Below, in pieces: positions 35,144 to 43,409 of a DNA stretch of 64,000 nucleotides; positions within the stretch are counted from its first letter, which is position 1; each line of letters opens with the position of its first letter. A model generated the notes under the pieces. That model had not been told where the DNA came from. It did not search any database and saw nothing but the letters and a program-made list of their open reading frames with translations. Both the position numbers and the translations under genes were made by a program. Source of the DNA: Nonomuraea sp. PA05 (GTDB lineage: Bacteria > Actinomycetota > Actinomycetes > Streptosporangiales > Streptosporangiaceae); NCBI RefSeq assembly GCF_008086045.1, contig NZ_VSEY01000029.1, positions 62,001 through 126,000 on the forward strand. The letters are read 5' to 3'.

Positions 35144-35211
35144 GGAGGCCTCCCTAGGGCTATGGGGGAACAGGAGCAAGCGTGGCACAACCTGGAACGC
35201 CAGGGCTACCG

Positions 35212-35250
35212 GTGTTCATTTATGCACTTTCCTGTTATAAAAGAAGCAGA
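35212..35250. promoter_or_regulatory. AT-rich promoter/operator region of the amino-sugar operon
   Basis: Between the DeoR gene and the SIS gene the sequence becomes AT-rich, with TATAAA at 35236 and an imperfect inverted repeat CTTT-N9-AAAG around it. This is the expected place for the operon promoter and DeoR binding. No exact motif can be fixed by eye. Confidence 0.4.
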
Positions 35251-35276
35251 AACAATCACTCATGGGGAGGTAAGTG

Positions 35277-36149
35277 GTGACCACCCACACCGAGGCCGAG
35301 ATCGCGTCCCAGCCGTCCTGCTGGCGCCGCGCCGTCGCGAACATCCCCGCCGACGCGCTGCCGCGCCGGGGCGAGCGGGTCGCCGTCGTCGGCTGCGGTA
35401 CGTCGTGGTTCATCGCGATGGCGTACGCGGTGCTGCGCGAGCGGGCCGGGCACGGCGAGACGGACGCGTTCGCCGCCTCCGAGTTCCCGCACGGGCGCGG
35501 CTACGACCGCGTGCTGGCGCTGTCGCGCTCCGGCACCACGACCGAGGTCCTCGACCTGCTGGAGCGCACCTCCGGCGCGAGCGTGGCCATCACCGCCGAC
35601 CCGCAGACGCCGATCATGACGGCCGCCGGCGACGTCGTCGTGCTCGACTACGCCGACGAGAAGTCCGTCGTGCAGACCAGGTTCGCCACCACGCAGCTCG
35701 CCATGCTGCGCGCCTCACTCGGCGAGGACCTCACCCAGGCCATCGCCGACGCCGAGGAGGCCGTGGCCGCGCCGCTGCCCGACACGCTGGTCCAGGCCGA
35801 GCAGTTCAGCTTCCTCGGCACCGGCTGGTCCGTCGGCCTCGCCCAGGAGGCCGCGCTGAAGATGCGCGAGGCGTCCCGCTCGTGGACGGAGGCCTACCCG
35901 GCGATGGAGTACCGGCACGGCCCGATCAGCATCGCCGCCCCCGGGCGGGTCACGTGGATGCTCGGCACCGCCCCCGAAGGGCTGCGCGCGCAGGTCGAGG
36001 AGACCGGCGGCGCCTTCTTCGAGACCTCGCTCGACCCCATGGCCGAGCTGATCCGCGCCCAGCGGGTCGCGGTGGCGCGGGCCTTCGCCCAGGGGCTCAA
36101 CCCCGACGAGCCCATGCACCTCACGCGATCTGTGATCCTTTCTTCATGA
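35277..36149 (+). CDS. SIS-domain sugar isomerase/deaminase (AgaS-like)
   Basis: The 290-residue cytosolic enzyme has two SIS domains with GCGTSWFIAM, LSRSGTTTE and EYRHGP, a set typical of AgaS-type galactosamine-6-phosphate isomerases/deaminases and of the isomerase half of GlmS. GTG 35277 was chosen over GTG 35274 because AGG at 35268 then sits six bases away. Its stop overlaps the next ATG (ATGA). It would convert galactosamine 6-phosphate to tagatose 6-phosphate. Confidence 0.85.
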   Translation: MTTHTEAEIASQPSCWRRAVANIPADALPRRGERVAVVGCGTSWFIAMAYAVLRERAGHGETDAFAASEFPHGRGYDRVLALSRSGTTTEVLDLLERTSGASVAITADPQTPIMTAAGDVVVLDYADEKSVVQTRFATTQLAMLRASLGEDLTQAIADAEEAVAAPLPDTLVQAEQFSFLGTGWSVGLAQEAALKMREASRSWTEAYPAMEYRHGPISIAAPGRVTWMLGTAPEGLRAQVEETGGAFFETSLDPMAELIRAQRVAVARAFAQGLNPDEPMHLTRSVILSS

Positions 36150-37279
36150 GCCTTACTCTTGCCGACGCCAGGATCGTGACGCCCGAGGGCGTGCACGAGG
36201 GGTGGCTGACCATCGAAGACGGCCGCATCACGCACGTCGGCCACGGATCCGCCCCGGGTCCCGGCCTCAGCGTGGGCGGGCGGCACGTCGTGCCGGGCTT
36301 CGTCGACGTGCACAACCACGGCGGCGCCGGCGGCTCCTTCCCCACCGGCGACCTCGACCTGGCCCGTGACGCCGTGGCGCTGCACCGCCGCCACGGCACC
36401 ACGACCACGATGGCCAGCCTGGTCACCGACACGGTCGAGGGCCTGGCCAGGGCGGCGTCGGCGCTGGCCGAGCTGTGCGAGGAGGGGTTGCTGGCCGGCA
36501 TCCACTTCGAGGGCCCGTACATCGCCAGGTCGCGCTGCGGCGCGCACGACCCGACGCGGCTGCGTGAGCCGTCGCCGCAGGAGTTCGCGGGGCTCGTCAA
36601 GGCCGGGCGCGGGCACGTCCGCATGCTGACCATCGCGCCCGAGCTGCCCGGCGCGCTCGACACCATCAGGATGGCCGTCGCCGAGGGCGTGCTCGCCGCC
36701 ATCGGGCACAGCGACGCCGGGTACGAGCAGACCATCGAGGGCATCGAGGCGGGCGCCACCGTGGCGACCCACCTGTACAACGCGATGCCGCCGCTCGGCC
36801 ACCGCGCGCCAGGGCCCGTCGCGGCGCTGCTCGACGACGAGCGGGTGACGGTCGAGCTGGTCAACGACGGCGTGCACGTGCACCCCGCCATGCTGCGGCT
36901 GGCGTACGAGGTGGCAGGGCCCGGCCGCACGGCGCTGATCACCGACGCCATGTCGGCCACCGGCCTGGGCGACGGCGACTACGTGCTCGGCTCCATGGCC
37001 GTACGGGTGGACGACGGCGTGGCCCGGCTGGTCGAGGGCGGCTCGATCGCGGGCTCCACGCTGACCATGGACGTGGCGTTCCGGCGCGGCGTCCAGGAGC
37101 TGGGCATGTCGCTGCCCGACGCCGTCCAGGTGGCCTCGCTGACGCCCGCGCGTCTGCTCGGCCTGGCCGGCCGGATCGGCTCGATCGCCGTCGGCAAGGC
37201 CGCCGACCTGGTGGTGCTCTCCGACTCGCTGGAGGTGGACGGCGTGCTGAAGGACGGCGTCTGGATCACGGAGCCTTAA
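36146..37279 (+). CDS. nagA: N-acetylglucosamine/galactosamine-6-phosphate deacetylase
   Basis: The 377-residue amidohydrolase shows DVHNHGG (metal ligands), FEGPYI (the catalytic Glu), HLYNAMPP and the late Asp in LITDAMSATG. It removes the acetyl group from N-acetylhexosamine 6-phosphate. In this operon the substrate is more likely GalNAc 6-phosphate (AgaA role), because the downstream steps belong to the tagatose route. It starts inside the SIS stop codon and ends inside the next start codon (TAATG). Confidence 0.92.
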   Translation: MSLTLADARIVTPEGVHEGWLTIEDGRITHVGHGSAPGPGLSVGGRHVVPGFVDVHNHGGAGGSFPTGDLDLARDAVALHRRHGTTTTMASLVTDTVEGLARAASALAELCEEGLLAGIHFEGPYIARSRCGAHDPTRLREPSPQEFAGLVKAGRGHVRMLTIAPELPGALDTIRMAVAEGVLAAIGHSDAGYEQTIEGIEAGATVATHLYNAMPPLGHRAPGPVAALLDDERVTVELVNDGVHVHPAMLRLAYEVAGPGRTALITDAMSATGLGDGDYVLGSMAVRVDDGVARLVEGGSIAGSTLTMDVAFRRGVQELGMSLPDAVQVASLTPARLLGLAGRIGSIAVGKAADLVVLSDSLEVDGVLKDGVWITEP

Positions 37280-38181
37280 TGATCATCACGGTGACGCTCA
37301 ACCTCGCTCTCGACGTGACCTACCAGGTGCCCGCCGTGGACTGGGACGGGGTCAACCGGGTCAGCGCGGTGCACAGGCGCGCGGGCGGCAAGGGCGTCAA
37401 CGTGGCCAGAGTGCTGGCCGCGCTCGGCCGGGACGTGCTGGTCACGGGCCTGGCCGGCGGGCCGACCGGCCGCGCGATCGAGGCCGACCTGAAGTCGGCC
37501 CGGCTGCCCACGGCCCTGTACGACATCGCCGGCGACTCCCGCACCACCCTCGCCGTCTCCGGCACCGACAACACGGCGCTGTTCAACGAGCCGGGCCCCG
37601 AAGTCGCCTCCGCCGAGCTGACCGGCTTCATCCGCCACTTCGAAGCCCTCCTGACCAGTGCCGACGCGGTCGTCCTGTCCGGCAGCCTGCCGCGCGGCGT
37701 CCCGTCCGACACCTACGCCACGCTGGCCGCCCTCGCCACCGAGCGCGGCGTGCCGTCCATCGTGGACGCCGACGGCGACCCCCTCCGCCACGCGCCCGAG
37801 GGCCGCCCCTCGATCCTCAAGCCGAACGCCGACGAGCTGGCCAGGGCCGTGCCGGGCGGCACCCCGGCCGAGGGCGCGCAGGCGCTGCGAGGCAGGGGCG
37901 CACAGGCCGTGGTGGTGTCCATGGGCGCCGACGGCCTGCTCGCCGTCACGGGTGAGGGCACGTACGCGGCGCGGATGCCGTACACCGTGCGGGGCAACCC
38001 GACCGGAGCGGGCGACTCGCTGGTGGCGGGGCTGGCGCTGGGCCTGGTCGAGCCGGATCCGTGGCCCGACAGGCTCAGGCGAGCCGCCGCGCTCGGCGCG
38101 GCGGCCGTGGCCACGCCGGTGGCCGGCGAGTTCGACCCCGACGTGTACGCCGACATCCACCCCCAGATCATCATCACGTAA
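37279..38181 (+). CDS. PfkB-family kinase, tagatose-6-phosphate / 1-phosphofructokinase
   Basis: The 300-residue sugar kinase has the PfkB signatures RAGGKGVNVARVLAALG and NPTGAGDSLVAG, whose Asp is catalytic, plus a phosphate-binding ILKPNADEL. It phosphorylates a phospho-ketose with ATP. Between the AgaS-like isomerase and an aldolase it most likely makes tagatose 1,6-bisphosphate; 1-phosphofructokinase is the alternative. It overlaps nagA by one base. Confidence 0.87.
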   Translation: MIITVTLNLALDVTYQVPAVDWDGVNRVSAVHRRAGGKGVNVARVLAALGRDVLVTGLAGGPTGRAIEADLKSARLPTALYDIAGDSRTTLAVSGTDNTALFNEPGPEVASAELTGFIRHFEALLTSADAVVLSGSLPRGVPSDTYATLAALATERGVPSIVDADGDPLRHAPEGRPSILKPNADELARAVPGGTPAEGAQALRGRGAQAVVVSMGADGLLAVTGEGTYAARMPYTVRGNPTGAGDSLVAGLALGLVEPDPWPDRLRRAAALGAAAVATPVAGEFDPDVYADIHPQIIIT

Positions 38182-38193
38182 GGAGCCCCCTCC

Positions 38194-39018
38194 ATGCCTC
38201 TCGCCTCCATCGGCGACATCGTCAGCCAGTCACCCGCAGGGGTGGGCGCCTTCAACGTGATCCAGCTGGAGCACGCCAGCGCGATCGTGGCGGGCGCCGA
38301 GGCCCTCGGCCTGCCGGTCGTGCTGCAGATCAGCGAGAACTGCGTGCGCTACCACGGCGCGCTGGAGCCGATCGCGCTGGCCTCGCTCGCGGTGGCCAGG
38401 AGGGCGGAGGTGCCGGTCGCGGTGCACCTCGACCACGCCACCGACAGGGCGCTCGTCGAGGAGGCGGTGACGCTGGGCCTCGGCTCGGTGATGTACGACG
38501 CCTCTGCCCTGCCCGACGAGGCGAACGTCGCCTCGACGGCCGAGGTGGCGGCCTGGTGCCATGCGCGCGGCGTGTGGGTGGAGGCCGAGCTGGGCGAGGT
38601 CGGCGGCAAGGACGGGGTGCACGCGCCCGGCGCCCGCACCAAGCCGCACGAGGCGGTCGACTACGTGGCCAGGACGGGCGTGGACGCGCTGGCCGTGGCC
38701 GTGGGCACCTCGCACGCCATGACGACCAAGGACGCGGTGCTGGACCTGGAGCTGATCGCCGAGCTGCGCGCGGCCGTGCCGGTGCCGCTGGTGCTGCACG
38801 GCTCGTCGGGGGTGCCGGACGAGGTGCTGCGCGAGGCCGTGCGGCAGGGCATGAAGAAGATCAACATCGCGACCCACCTGAACAAGGCGTTCACCGGCGC
38901 CGTCCGCGACTACCTGGCCCACGACGAGCGGGTCGTCGACTCGCGCAAGTACCTCAAGGCCGGCCGCGACGCGGTGGCCCGCGAGGTCTCCCACCTGCTG
39001 GGCGTCCTCACAGGCTGA
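38194..39018 (+). CDS. class II ketose-bisphosphate aldolase (tagatose/fructose type)
   Basis: The 274-residue zinc aldolase has HLDHAT (metal ligands and proton donor), ELGEVGGKDG, HGSSGVPDE and KINIATHLN, the pattern of the KbaY/GatY tagatose-bisphosphate aldolases. It cleaves the bisphosphate to glyceraldehyde 3-phosphate and dihydroxyacetone phosphate. AAGGAG lies eight bases upstream. Its 3' end overlaps the convergent GNAT gene by eleven bases. It closes the amino-sugar operon. Confidence 0.9.
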   Translation: MPLASIGDIVSQSPAGVGAFNVIQLEHASAIVAGAEALGLPVVLQISENCVRYHGALEPIALASLAVARRAEVPVAVHLDHATDRALVEEAVTLGLGSVMYDASALPDEANVASTAEVAAWCHARGVWVEAELGEVGGKDGVHAPGARTKPHEAVDYVARTGVDALAVAVGTSHAMTTKDAVLDLELIAELRAAVPVPLVLHGSSGVPDEVLREAVRQGMKKINIATHLNKAFTGAVRDYLAHDERVVDSRKYLKAGRDAVAREVSHLLGVLTG

Positions 39019-39442
39019 GCTCCTTGCGCATGAGAACGGCCGAGCGGCCCTCGATGCCCTGGCGGCCGGTCTCGCGGTAGCCGAGCGACTCGTACAGGGC
39101 GATGTTGGCGGTCATCTTGACGTTGGTGTAGAGGCGCAGCGCGGGCAGGCCCAGCCTGCGCGCCTCCTGCTCGGCGTGGGCCATCAGCGCCCGCCCGATG
39201 CCCCTGCCGTGCAGCTCGGGGCGTACGGCCACGTTGTCGACCAGCAGCACGCCCTCTTCCGGCACCAGCACGATGAGCCCTTCAAGCCCGTCGGTGACGT
39301 GCACCCGGCCGCCGGCGATGAGCGCCGCGTAGTCGGCCTCCAGGGGCAGCGGCCGCATGCCGATGACCTCGATCCACGGCGTGTAGGCGTCGTGGACGAG
39401 CCGTTCCACGGCGTCCCTGTCGCCGTCCCGCGCGAGCCTCAT
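39008..39442 (-). CDS. GNAT family N-acetyltransferase
   Basis: The 144-residue protein has the full acetyl-CoA loop NVAVRPELHGRGIGRALMAHAE, split here by its conserved R-G-x-G-I-G-R core, and the later ALYESLGYRETG motif. The target is unknown. Its ATG overlaps the stop of the APH-like gene upstream, so the two are translated together. Confidence 0.88.
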   Translation of the reverse strand: MRLARDGDRDAVERLVHDAYTPWIEVIGMRPLPLEADYAALIAGGRVHVTDGLEGLIVLVPEEGVLLVDNVAVRPELHGRGIGRALMAHAEQEARRLGLPALRLYTNVKMTANIALYESLGYRETGRQGIEGRSAVLMRKELSL

Positions 39443-40215
39443 GCGCCCAGCGTAGTCAGCACCCGCTCGACCTGCCGCTGGAAGGTCCCCGGCGGGTTGC
39501 GCGGGTGCTCGTGCGACAGCAGGAAGAACCAGACGAGCGCGTGCGCCTTGCGGCACTCCCGCGTGCGCCGCTCCTCCTGCGGGCTCAGCTCGAACCTGCG
39601 GGCGATCTCCACCTCGCCGTCCACCCACATCGACACGTGCTCGGCCAGCTCGGCCACCTCGAACGCCACGTCGCTGCGCCCGGAGTCCTCGAAGTCCACG
39701 ATGCGTACGCGGGAGCCGTCCCACAGGAAGTTGGCCAGGTTCCCGTCACCCGCCCCGAACGCCTCCCTCCTCCCCTGCCCGCCGGGCGACCAGCTCTCCA
39801 GCCAGCGCTGCCCCTCCTTGACCGCCCGGTCGGCCAGCGGCTCCCTGGACTGCCAGGCAGCGCACCGCTTCTTGATCCAGTCGGCGATCGCCTCCTGCTG
39901 CCACGGACGCACCGGGATGCTCCGCAGCACGGCGGGCGGCACGGCGGCGTGCAGCTCGGCCAGCGCCTCGGCCATCGCCGCCACGTGCCTGGCCCGCGCG
40001 AACAGCCCGCGCAGCGGCACGCCGGGGATCCTCGACATCGTCACCGCGCCGCCCTCGAACGCGATCGGCTCGGGCGCCAGCCCCGGCGCGTGCTCGGCGA
40101 GCAGGGTCAGCGCCCGCCACTCGCGCTCGGCCGCGCCCGGCTTGCTCTCCTGGTACCGCTTGACGACCCGGTCGCCCTCGTACGTCAGCTCGTGCGTGTG
40201 CCGAAGATCAGCCAT
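39439..40215 (-). CDS. aminoglycoside-phosphotransferase-fold kinase
   Basis: The 258-residue protein has the APH/choline-kinase-type fold: GAGDGNLANFLWDG replaces the usual HGDLHPGNIL catalytic segment (Asp kept, His replaced by Gly-Ala-Gly), and VDFEDSG is the metal-binding DFE. Such kinases act on small metabolites as often as on antibiotics. It is followed by an overlapping GNAT gene (ATGA), a pair that could modify one substrate. Resistance should not be assumed. Confidence 0.8.
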   Translation of the reverse strand: MADLRHTHELTYEGDRVVKRYQESKPGAAEREWRALTLLAEHAPGLAPEPIAFEGGAVTMSRIPGVPLRGLFARARHVAAMAEALAELHAAVPPAVLRSIPVRPWQQEAIADWIKKRCAAWQSREPLADRAVKEGQRWLESWSPGGQGRREAFGAGDGNLANFLWDGSRVRIVDFEDSGRSDVAFEVAELAEHVSMWVDGEVEIARRFELSPQEERRTRECRKAHALVWFFLLSHEHPRNPPGTFQRQVERVLTTLGA

Positions 40216-40242
40216 CTCCGCATGTTAGGACAACAGCCCTGC

Positions 40243-40935
40243 TCACCAGGGCACCGGCCGCCCGTCGCGGTAGAACCCTCCGGTCGGCCCGCCGTCGCCC
40301 AGCTCCACCGCCCACAGCACACTCGCGGCCCCCTCGGACACGGGACGCCCGCCCGGCCCGCCCATGTCCGTCGCCACCCACCCCGGGCAGACCGCGTTGA
40401 CCAGGATGCCGTCCCGCCGCAGCTCGGCCGCGAGCATCTTGGTCAGCGCGTTCAGGCCGGCCTTCGACACCGCGTACGCCGGCGTTCCCGACCCCATCGA
40501 GGCCAGGGAGCCCGCCTCGCTGGAGACGTTCACGACCCGGCCGTGCGCGGAGGCCCGCAGCAGCGGGAGCAGCGCCTGCGTCACCTCCCAGGCGCCCAGC
40601 AGGTTCGTCTCCAGCGCCTCGCGGACCACGGTGAGGTCGGCGTCCACCGCGCGCTGCCAGGTGTCGTAGTGGATGGCCGCGTTGTTGACGAGCACGTCCA
40701 CCCGCCCGTGTGCCTGCCCCACCTCGCGGGCGAACCGCTGGACGGACGCGGCATCCGACACGTCGAGCTGCCGCGCCTCCACCGTGCCCGCATGCAGCTC
40801 TCCGGCCGCCCGCTCCGCCTTGCGCAGGTCCCTGGCGGTCAGCACCACCAGATCCCCGCCCAGCGCGAGCTGCCTGGCCACCTCCCGCCCGATCCCCCGG
40901 TTCGCCCCGGTGACCACGCAGACCCGGCCGCCCAT
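40243..40935 (-). CDS. SDR family oxidoreductase
   Basis: The 230-residue classical SDR has VCVVTGANRGIGREVA, VNNAA and the active-site YAVSK, with a Ser in NVSSEAGS. An Arg after the glycine motif (TARDLRKAE) points to NADP(H). It starts one base into the stop of the sigma factor gene (TGATG), so it is part of that operon and might be its output gene. Confidence 0.9.
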   Translation of the reverse strand: MGGRVCVVTGANRGIGREVARQLALGGDLVVLTARDLRKAERAAGELHAGTVEARQLDVSDAASVQRFAREVGQAHGRVDVLVNNAAIHYDTWQRAVDADLTVVREALETNLLGAWEVTQALLPLLRASAHGRVVNVSSEAGSLASMGSGTPAYAVSKAGLNALTKMLAAELRRDGILVNAVCPGWVATDMGGPGGRPVSEGAASVLWAVELGDGGPTGGFYRDGRPVPW

Positions 40936-42125
40936 CACATCCTCCCCCGCAGGAACTCCCGCTCCACCTCGTTGCCCGACCGCGCGATCGCCGCCTCGTA
41001 CGCCGCCCCGGCCTTGTCCTGACGCCCCAGCCGCCTCAGCAACTCGGCCCGCACGGCATGGAACAGGTGATAGTCCCCGGCCTCGATCCCCTCGACCACC
41101 CGCAACGCCGCCTCGGGCCCCTCCACCTCGGCCACGGCCACCGCCCGGTTGAGCGCCACCACGGGCGTCGGGCTGAGCCTCAACAGCAGATCGTAGAGCT
41201 TGAGTATCTGCTCCCAGTCCGTCTCCGCCGCGCTCGCCGCGTCCGCGTGCACGGCGTTGACGGCCGCCTGCACCTGGTACGGCCCCGGCTCGTCGCGGCG
41301 CAGGCACCGCCGTACCAGCTCCTGCCCCTCCCCGGCGAGCTCGCGGTTCCAGAGGCCGCGGTCCTGCTCGCCCAGCGGCACCAGCTCGCCGCCCGCCCCG
41401 GTACGGGCCGCCCGCCGCGACTCGATCAGCAGCATGAGCGCGAGCAGCCCCGTGACCTCGGGCTCGTCCGGCATCAGCGCGGCCAGCAACCGCCCGAGCC
41501 TGATGGCCTCGGCGCACAGCTCCTCGCGCACGAGCCGCTCGCCGGAGCTGGCCGCGTACCCCTCGTTGAAGATCAGATACACCACCGCCAGCACCGCGCG
41601 CAGCCGCCCCGGCAGCTCGGCCGGCTCGGGGATCCGGTACGGGACGCGCGCGTCCCGGATCTTGGCCTTGGCCCTGACCAGCCGCTGGGCCATGGTCGGC
41701 TCGGGCACCAGGAACGCGCGGGCGATCTCGGCCGTGCTGAGCCCGCCCAGCAGCCGCAGCGTGAGCGCGACCCGGGCGTGCGCGGCCAGCGCCGGATGGC
41801 AGCGGGTGAAGATCAGCCGGAGCCTGTCGTCGTGGACGGGCCCCTCCTCCGGGGGCTCGGCGGGCGCGTGCAGCAGCACCGCCTGGGCGTGCTTGTCGCG
41901 CCGCGCCGACTCCCTGCGCAGGCGGTCGATAGCCCGGTTGCGCGCGGTGGTGATGATCCACCCGGCGGGGCTGGGCGGCGTCCCGTCCTGCGGCCAGCGG
42001 TGCGCCGCCACGGTGAACGCCTCCTGCACCGCCTCCTCGGCCACGTCGATGTCGCCGAAGACGCGCACGAGCACGGCGACCGCCCTGCCGTACTCCTCAC
42101 GAAAGACCCGCTCGACCTCGGACAC
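40935..42125 (-). CDS. ECF sigma factor with C-terminal DUF6596/TPR extension (ECF42-type)
   Basis: The 396-residue protein has sigma region 2 (AEEAVQEAFTVAAHRWPQDG, WIITTARNRAIDRLRR) and region 4 (LSTAEIARAFLVPEPTMAQR), followed by about 200 residues with YLIFNEGYAASSGE and helical repeats that mark the ECF42 group. That extension replaces an anti-sigma factor in control. The usual DGPF/YCII partner gene is not adjacent. GTG 42125 is three bases from a small upstream frame. Confidence 0.9.
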   Translation of the reverse strand: MSEVERVFREEYGRAVAVLVRVFGDIDVAEEAVQEAFTVAAHRWPQDGTPPSPAGWIITTARNRAIDRLRRESARRDKHAQAVLLHAPAEPPEEGPVHDDRLRLIFTRCHPALAAHARVALTLRLLGGLSTAEIARAFLVPEPTMAQRLVRAKAKIRDARVPYRIPEPAELPGRLRAVLAVVYLIFNEGYAASSGERLVREELCAEAIRLGRLLAALMPDEPEVTGLLALMLLIESRRAARTGAGGELVPLGEQDRGLWNRELAGEGQELVRRCLRRDEPGPYQVQAAVNAVHADAASAAETDWEQILKLYDLLLRLSPTPVVALNRAVAVAEVEGPEAALRVVEGIEAGDYHLFHAVRAELLRRLGRQDKAGAAYEAAIARSGNEVEREFLRGRM

Positions 42126-42128
42126 CGC

Positions 42129-42230
42129 CTAGGACCCGGACCCGGACCGGCGCCGCGTGTTCTCCGCGGCGTCCCTGAGCGAGACCCCGTCGCGGTGGAT
42201 CACGATCGTCCTGCCGTTCCTCAGCGCCAT
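42129..42230 (-). CDS. small open frame upstream of the sigma factor
   Basis: An ATG at 42230 opens 33 codons beginning MALRNGRTIVIHRDGVS and ending in RRRSGSGS, three bases before the sigma factor GTG. The tight spacing suggests coupling, but the ribosome site is weak and the tail is low complexity. It is reported as a possible peptide only. Confidence 0.3.
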   Translation of the reverse strand: MALRNGRTIVIHRDGVSLRDAAENTRRRSGSGS

Positions 42231-42244
42231 GACCCGACCCTAGT

Positions 42245-42272
42245 CGGCCGCCGCCACGAGGGGCGGCGGCCG
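42245..42272 (-). terminator. hairpin terminator after guaB3
   Basis: An 11-bp perfect stem (CGGCCGCCGCC with complement, loop ACGAGG) lies 12 bases after the guaB3 stop. No U tract follows. Confidence 0.7.
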
Positions 42273-42283
42273 CGATCGAGGGC

Positions 42284-43405
42284 TCAGCGCTGGGTCGGCG
42301 CCACCACGACCTCGACCCGCTGGAACTCCTTGATGTCGGAGTAGCCGGTGGAGGCCATGGTCCGCTTCAGCGCGCCCATCAGGTTCATCGACCCGTCGGC
42401 CACGCTGGAGGGCCCGTGCAGGATCTGCTCCAGCGTCCCGACCGTGCCGAACTCGACCCGCCGCCCGCGCGGCAGGTCGGGGTGGTGCGCCTCGGAGCCC
42501 CAGTGGAACCCGTGCCCGGGCGCCTCGGCCGCGCGCGCCAGCGGCGAGCCCACCATGACGGCGTCCGCGCCGCAGGCGATGGCCTTGGCGATGTCGCCGG
42601 AGGTGCCCATGCCGCCGTCGGCGATCACGTGCACGTAGCGGCCGCCGGACTCGTCGAGGTAGTCGCGCCGCGCCGCCGCCACGTCGGAGATGGCGGTGGC
42701 CATCGGCACGGCCACGCCCAGCACGTTGCGGGTGGTGTGCGAGGCGCCGCCGCCGAAGCCGACCAGCACGCCGGCCGCGCCGGTGCGCATCAGGTGCAAC
42801 GCGGCGGTGTAGGTGGCGCAGCCGCCCACGATGACCGGCACGTCCAGCTCGTAGATGAACTGCTTGAGGTTGAGCGGCTCGGCCCGGCCCGACACGTGCT
42901 CGGCCGAGACCGTGGTGCCGCGGATGACGAAGATGTCCACGCCCGCGTCGATCACGGTCTTGTGGTACTGGACCGTGCGCTGCGGCGACAGCCGGACGGC
43001 GGTGGTCACGCCGGAGGCGCGGATCTCCTCGATCCTGCGGCCGATCAGCTCTTCCTTGATCGGCGCGGCGTAGATCTCCTGCAGCCGCCTGGTGGCCGCC
43101 TCCTGGTCGAGGGCGGCGCACTCCTCCAGCAGCGGCAGCGGGTCCTCGTAGCGCGTCCACAGCCCTTCGAGGTCTAGCGGCGCCAGGCCGCCGAGCCGTC
43201 CGATCTCGATGGCGGTGGCCGGCGAGACCACGCTGTCCATGGGAGCCACGACCACGGGCAACTCGAACCGGTAGGCGTCGATCTGCCAGGCGATCGAGAC
43301 CTCCTCCGGGTCACGGGTGCGCCGCGAGGGCACCAGGCCGATCTCGTCAAGCGAGTACGCCCGCCGCCCGGTCTTACCCCGGCCGATCTCCACCTGCTGA
43401 GTCAT
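42284..43405 (-). CDS. guaB3: GuaB3 family IMP dehydrogenase-related protein
   Basis: The 373-residue (beta/alpha)8 protein belongs to the GuaB3 branch (Rv3410c-like). It lacks the CBS pair and shows VVVAPMDSVVSPATAIEIG at the N-terminus and GGMGTSGDIAKAIACGADAVMVGSPLAR later. The catalytic Cys loop of IMP dehydrogenase is altered, so its reaction is uncertain; GMP-reductase-like activity is discussed for this group. It starts four bases after the guaB stop and shares its transcript. Confidence 0.92.
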   Translation of the reverse strand: MTQQVEIGRGKTGRRAYSLDEIGLVPSRRTRDPEEVSIAWQIDAYRFELPVVVAPMDSVVSPATAIEIGRLGGLAPLDLEGLWTRYEDPLPLLEECAALDQEAATRRLQEIYAAPIKEELIGRRIEEIRASGVTTAVRLSPQRTVQYHKTVIDAGVDIFVIRGTTVSAEHVSGRAEPLNLKQFIYELDVPVIVGGCATYTAALHLMRTGAAGVLVGFGGGASHTTRNVLGVAVPMATAISDVAAARRDYLDESGGRYVHVIADGGMGTSGDIAKAIACGADAVMVGSPLARAAEAPGHGFHWGSEAHHPDLPRGRRVEFGTVGTLEQILHGPSSVADGSMNLMGALKRTMASTGYSDIKEFQRVEVVVAPTQR

Positions 43406-43409
43406 GCTC

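Noticed and set aside
34106..36145. A long plus-strand open frame running into nagA
   Set aside because: It is antisense to the DeoR gene and out of frame with the SIS gene. The real nagA start is ATG 36146, overlapping the SIS stop.
39439..40215. Aminoglycoside resistance gene
   Set aside because: The fold is APH-like, but the catalytic His is missing and the neighbours are ordinary metabolic genes, so a resistance call is not supported.
40243..41961. Apparent fusion of sigma factor and SDR
   Set aside because: The open frame continues from the SDR into an out-of-frame part of the sigma gene. The SDR start at 40935 and the sigma stop there show two separate genes.
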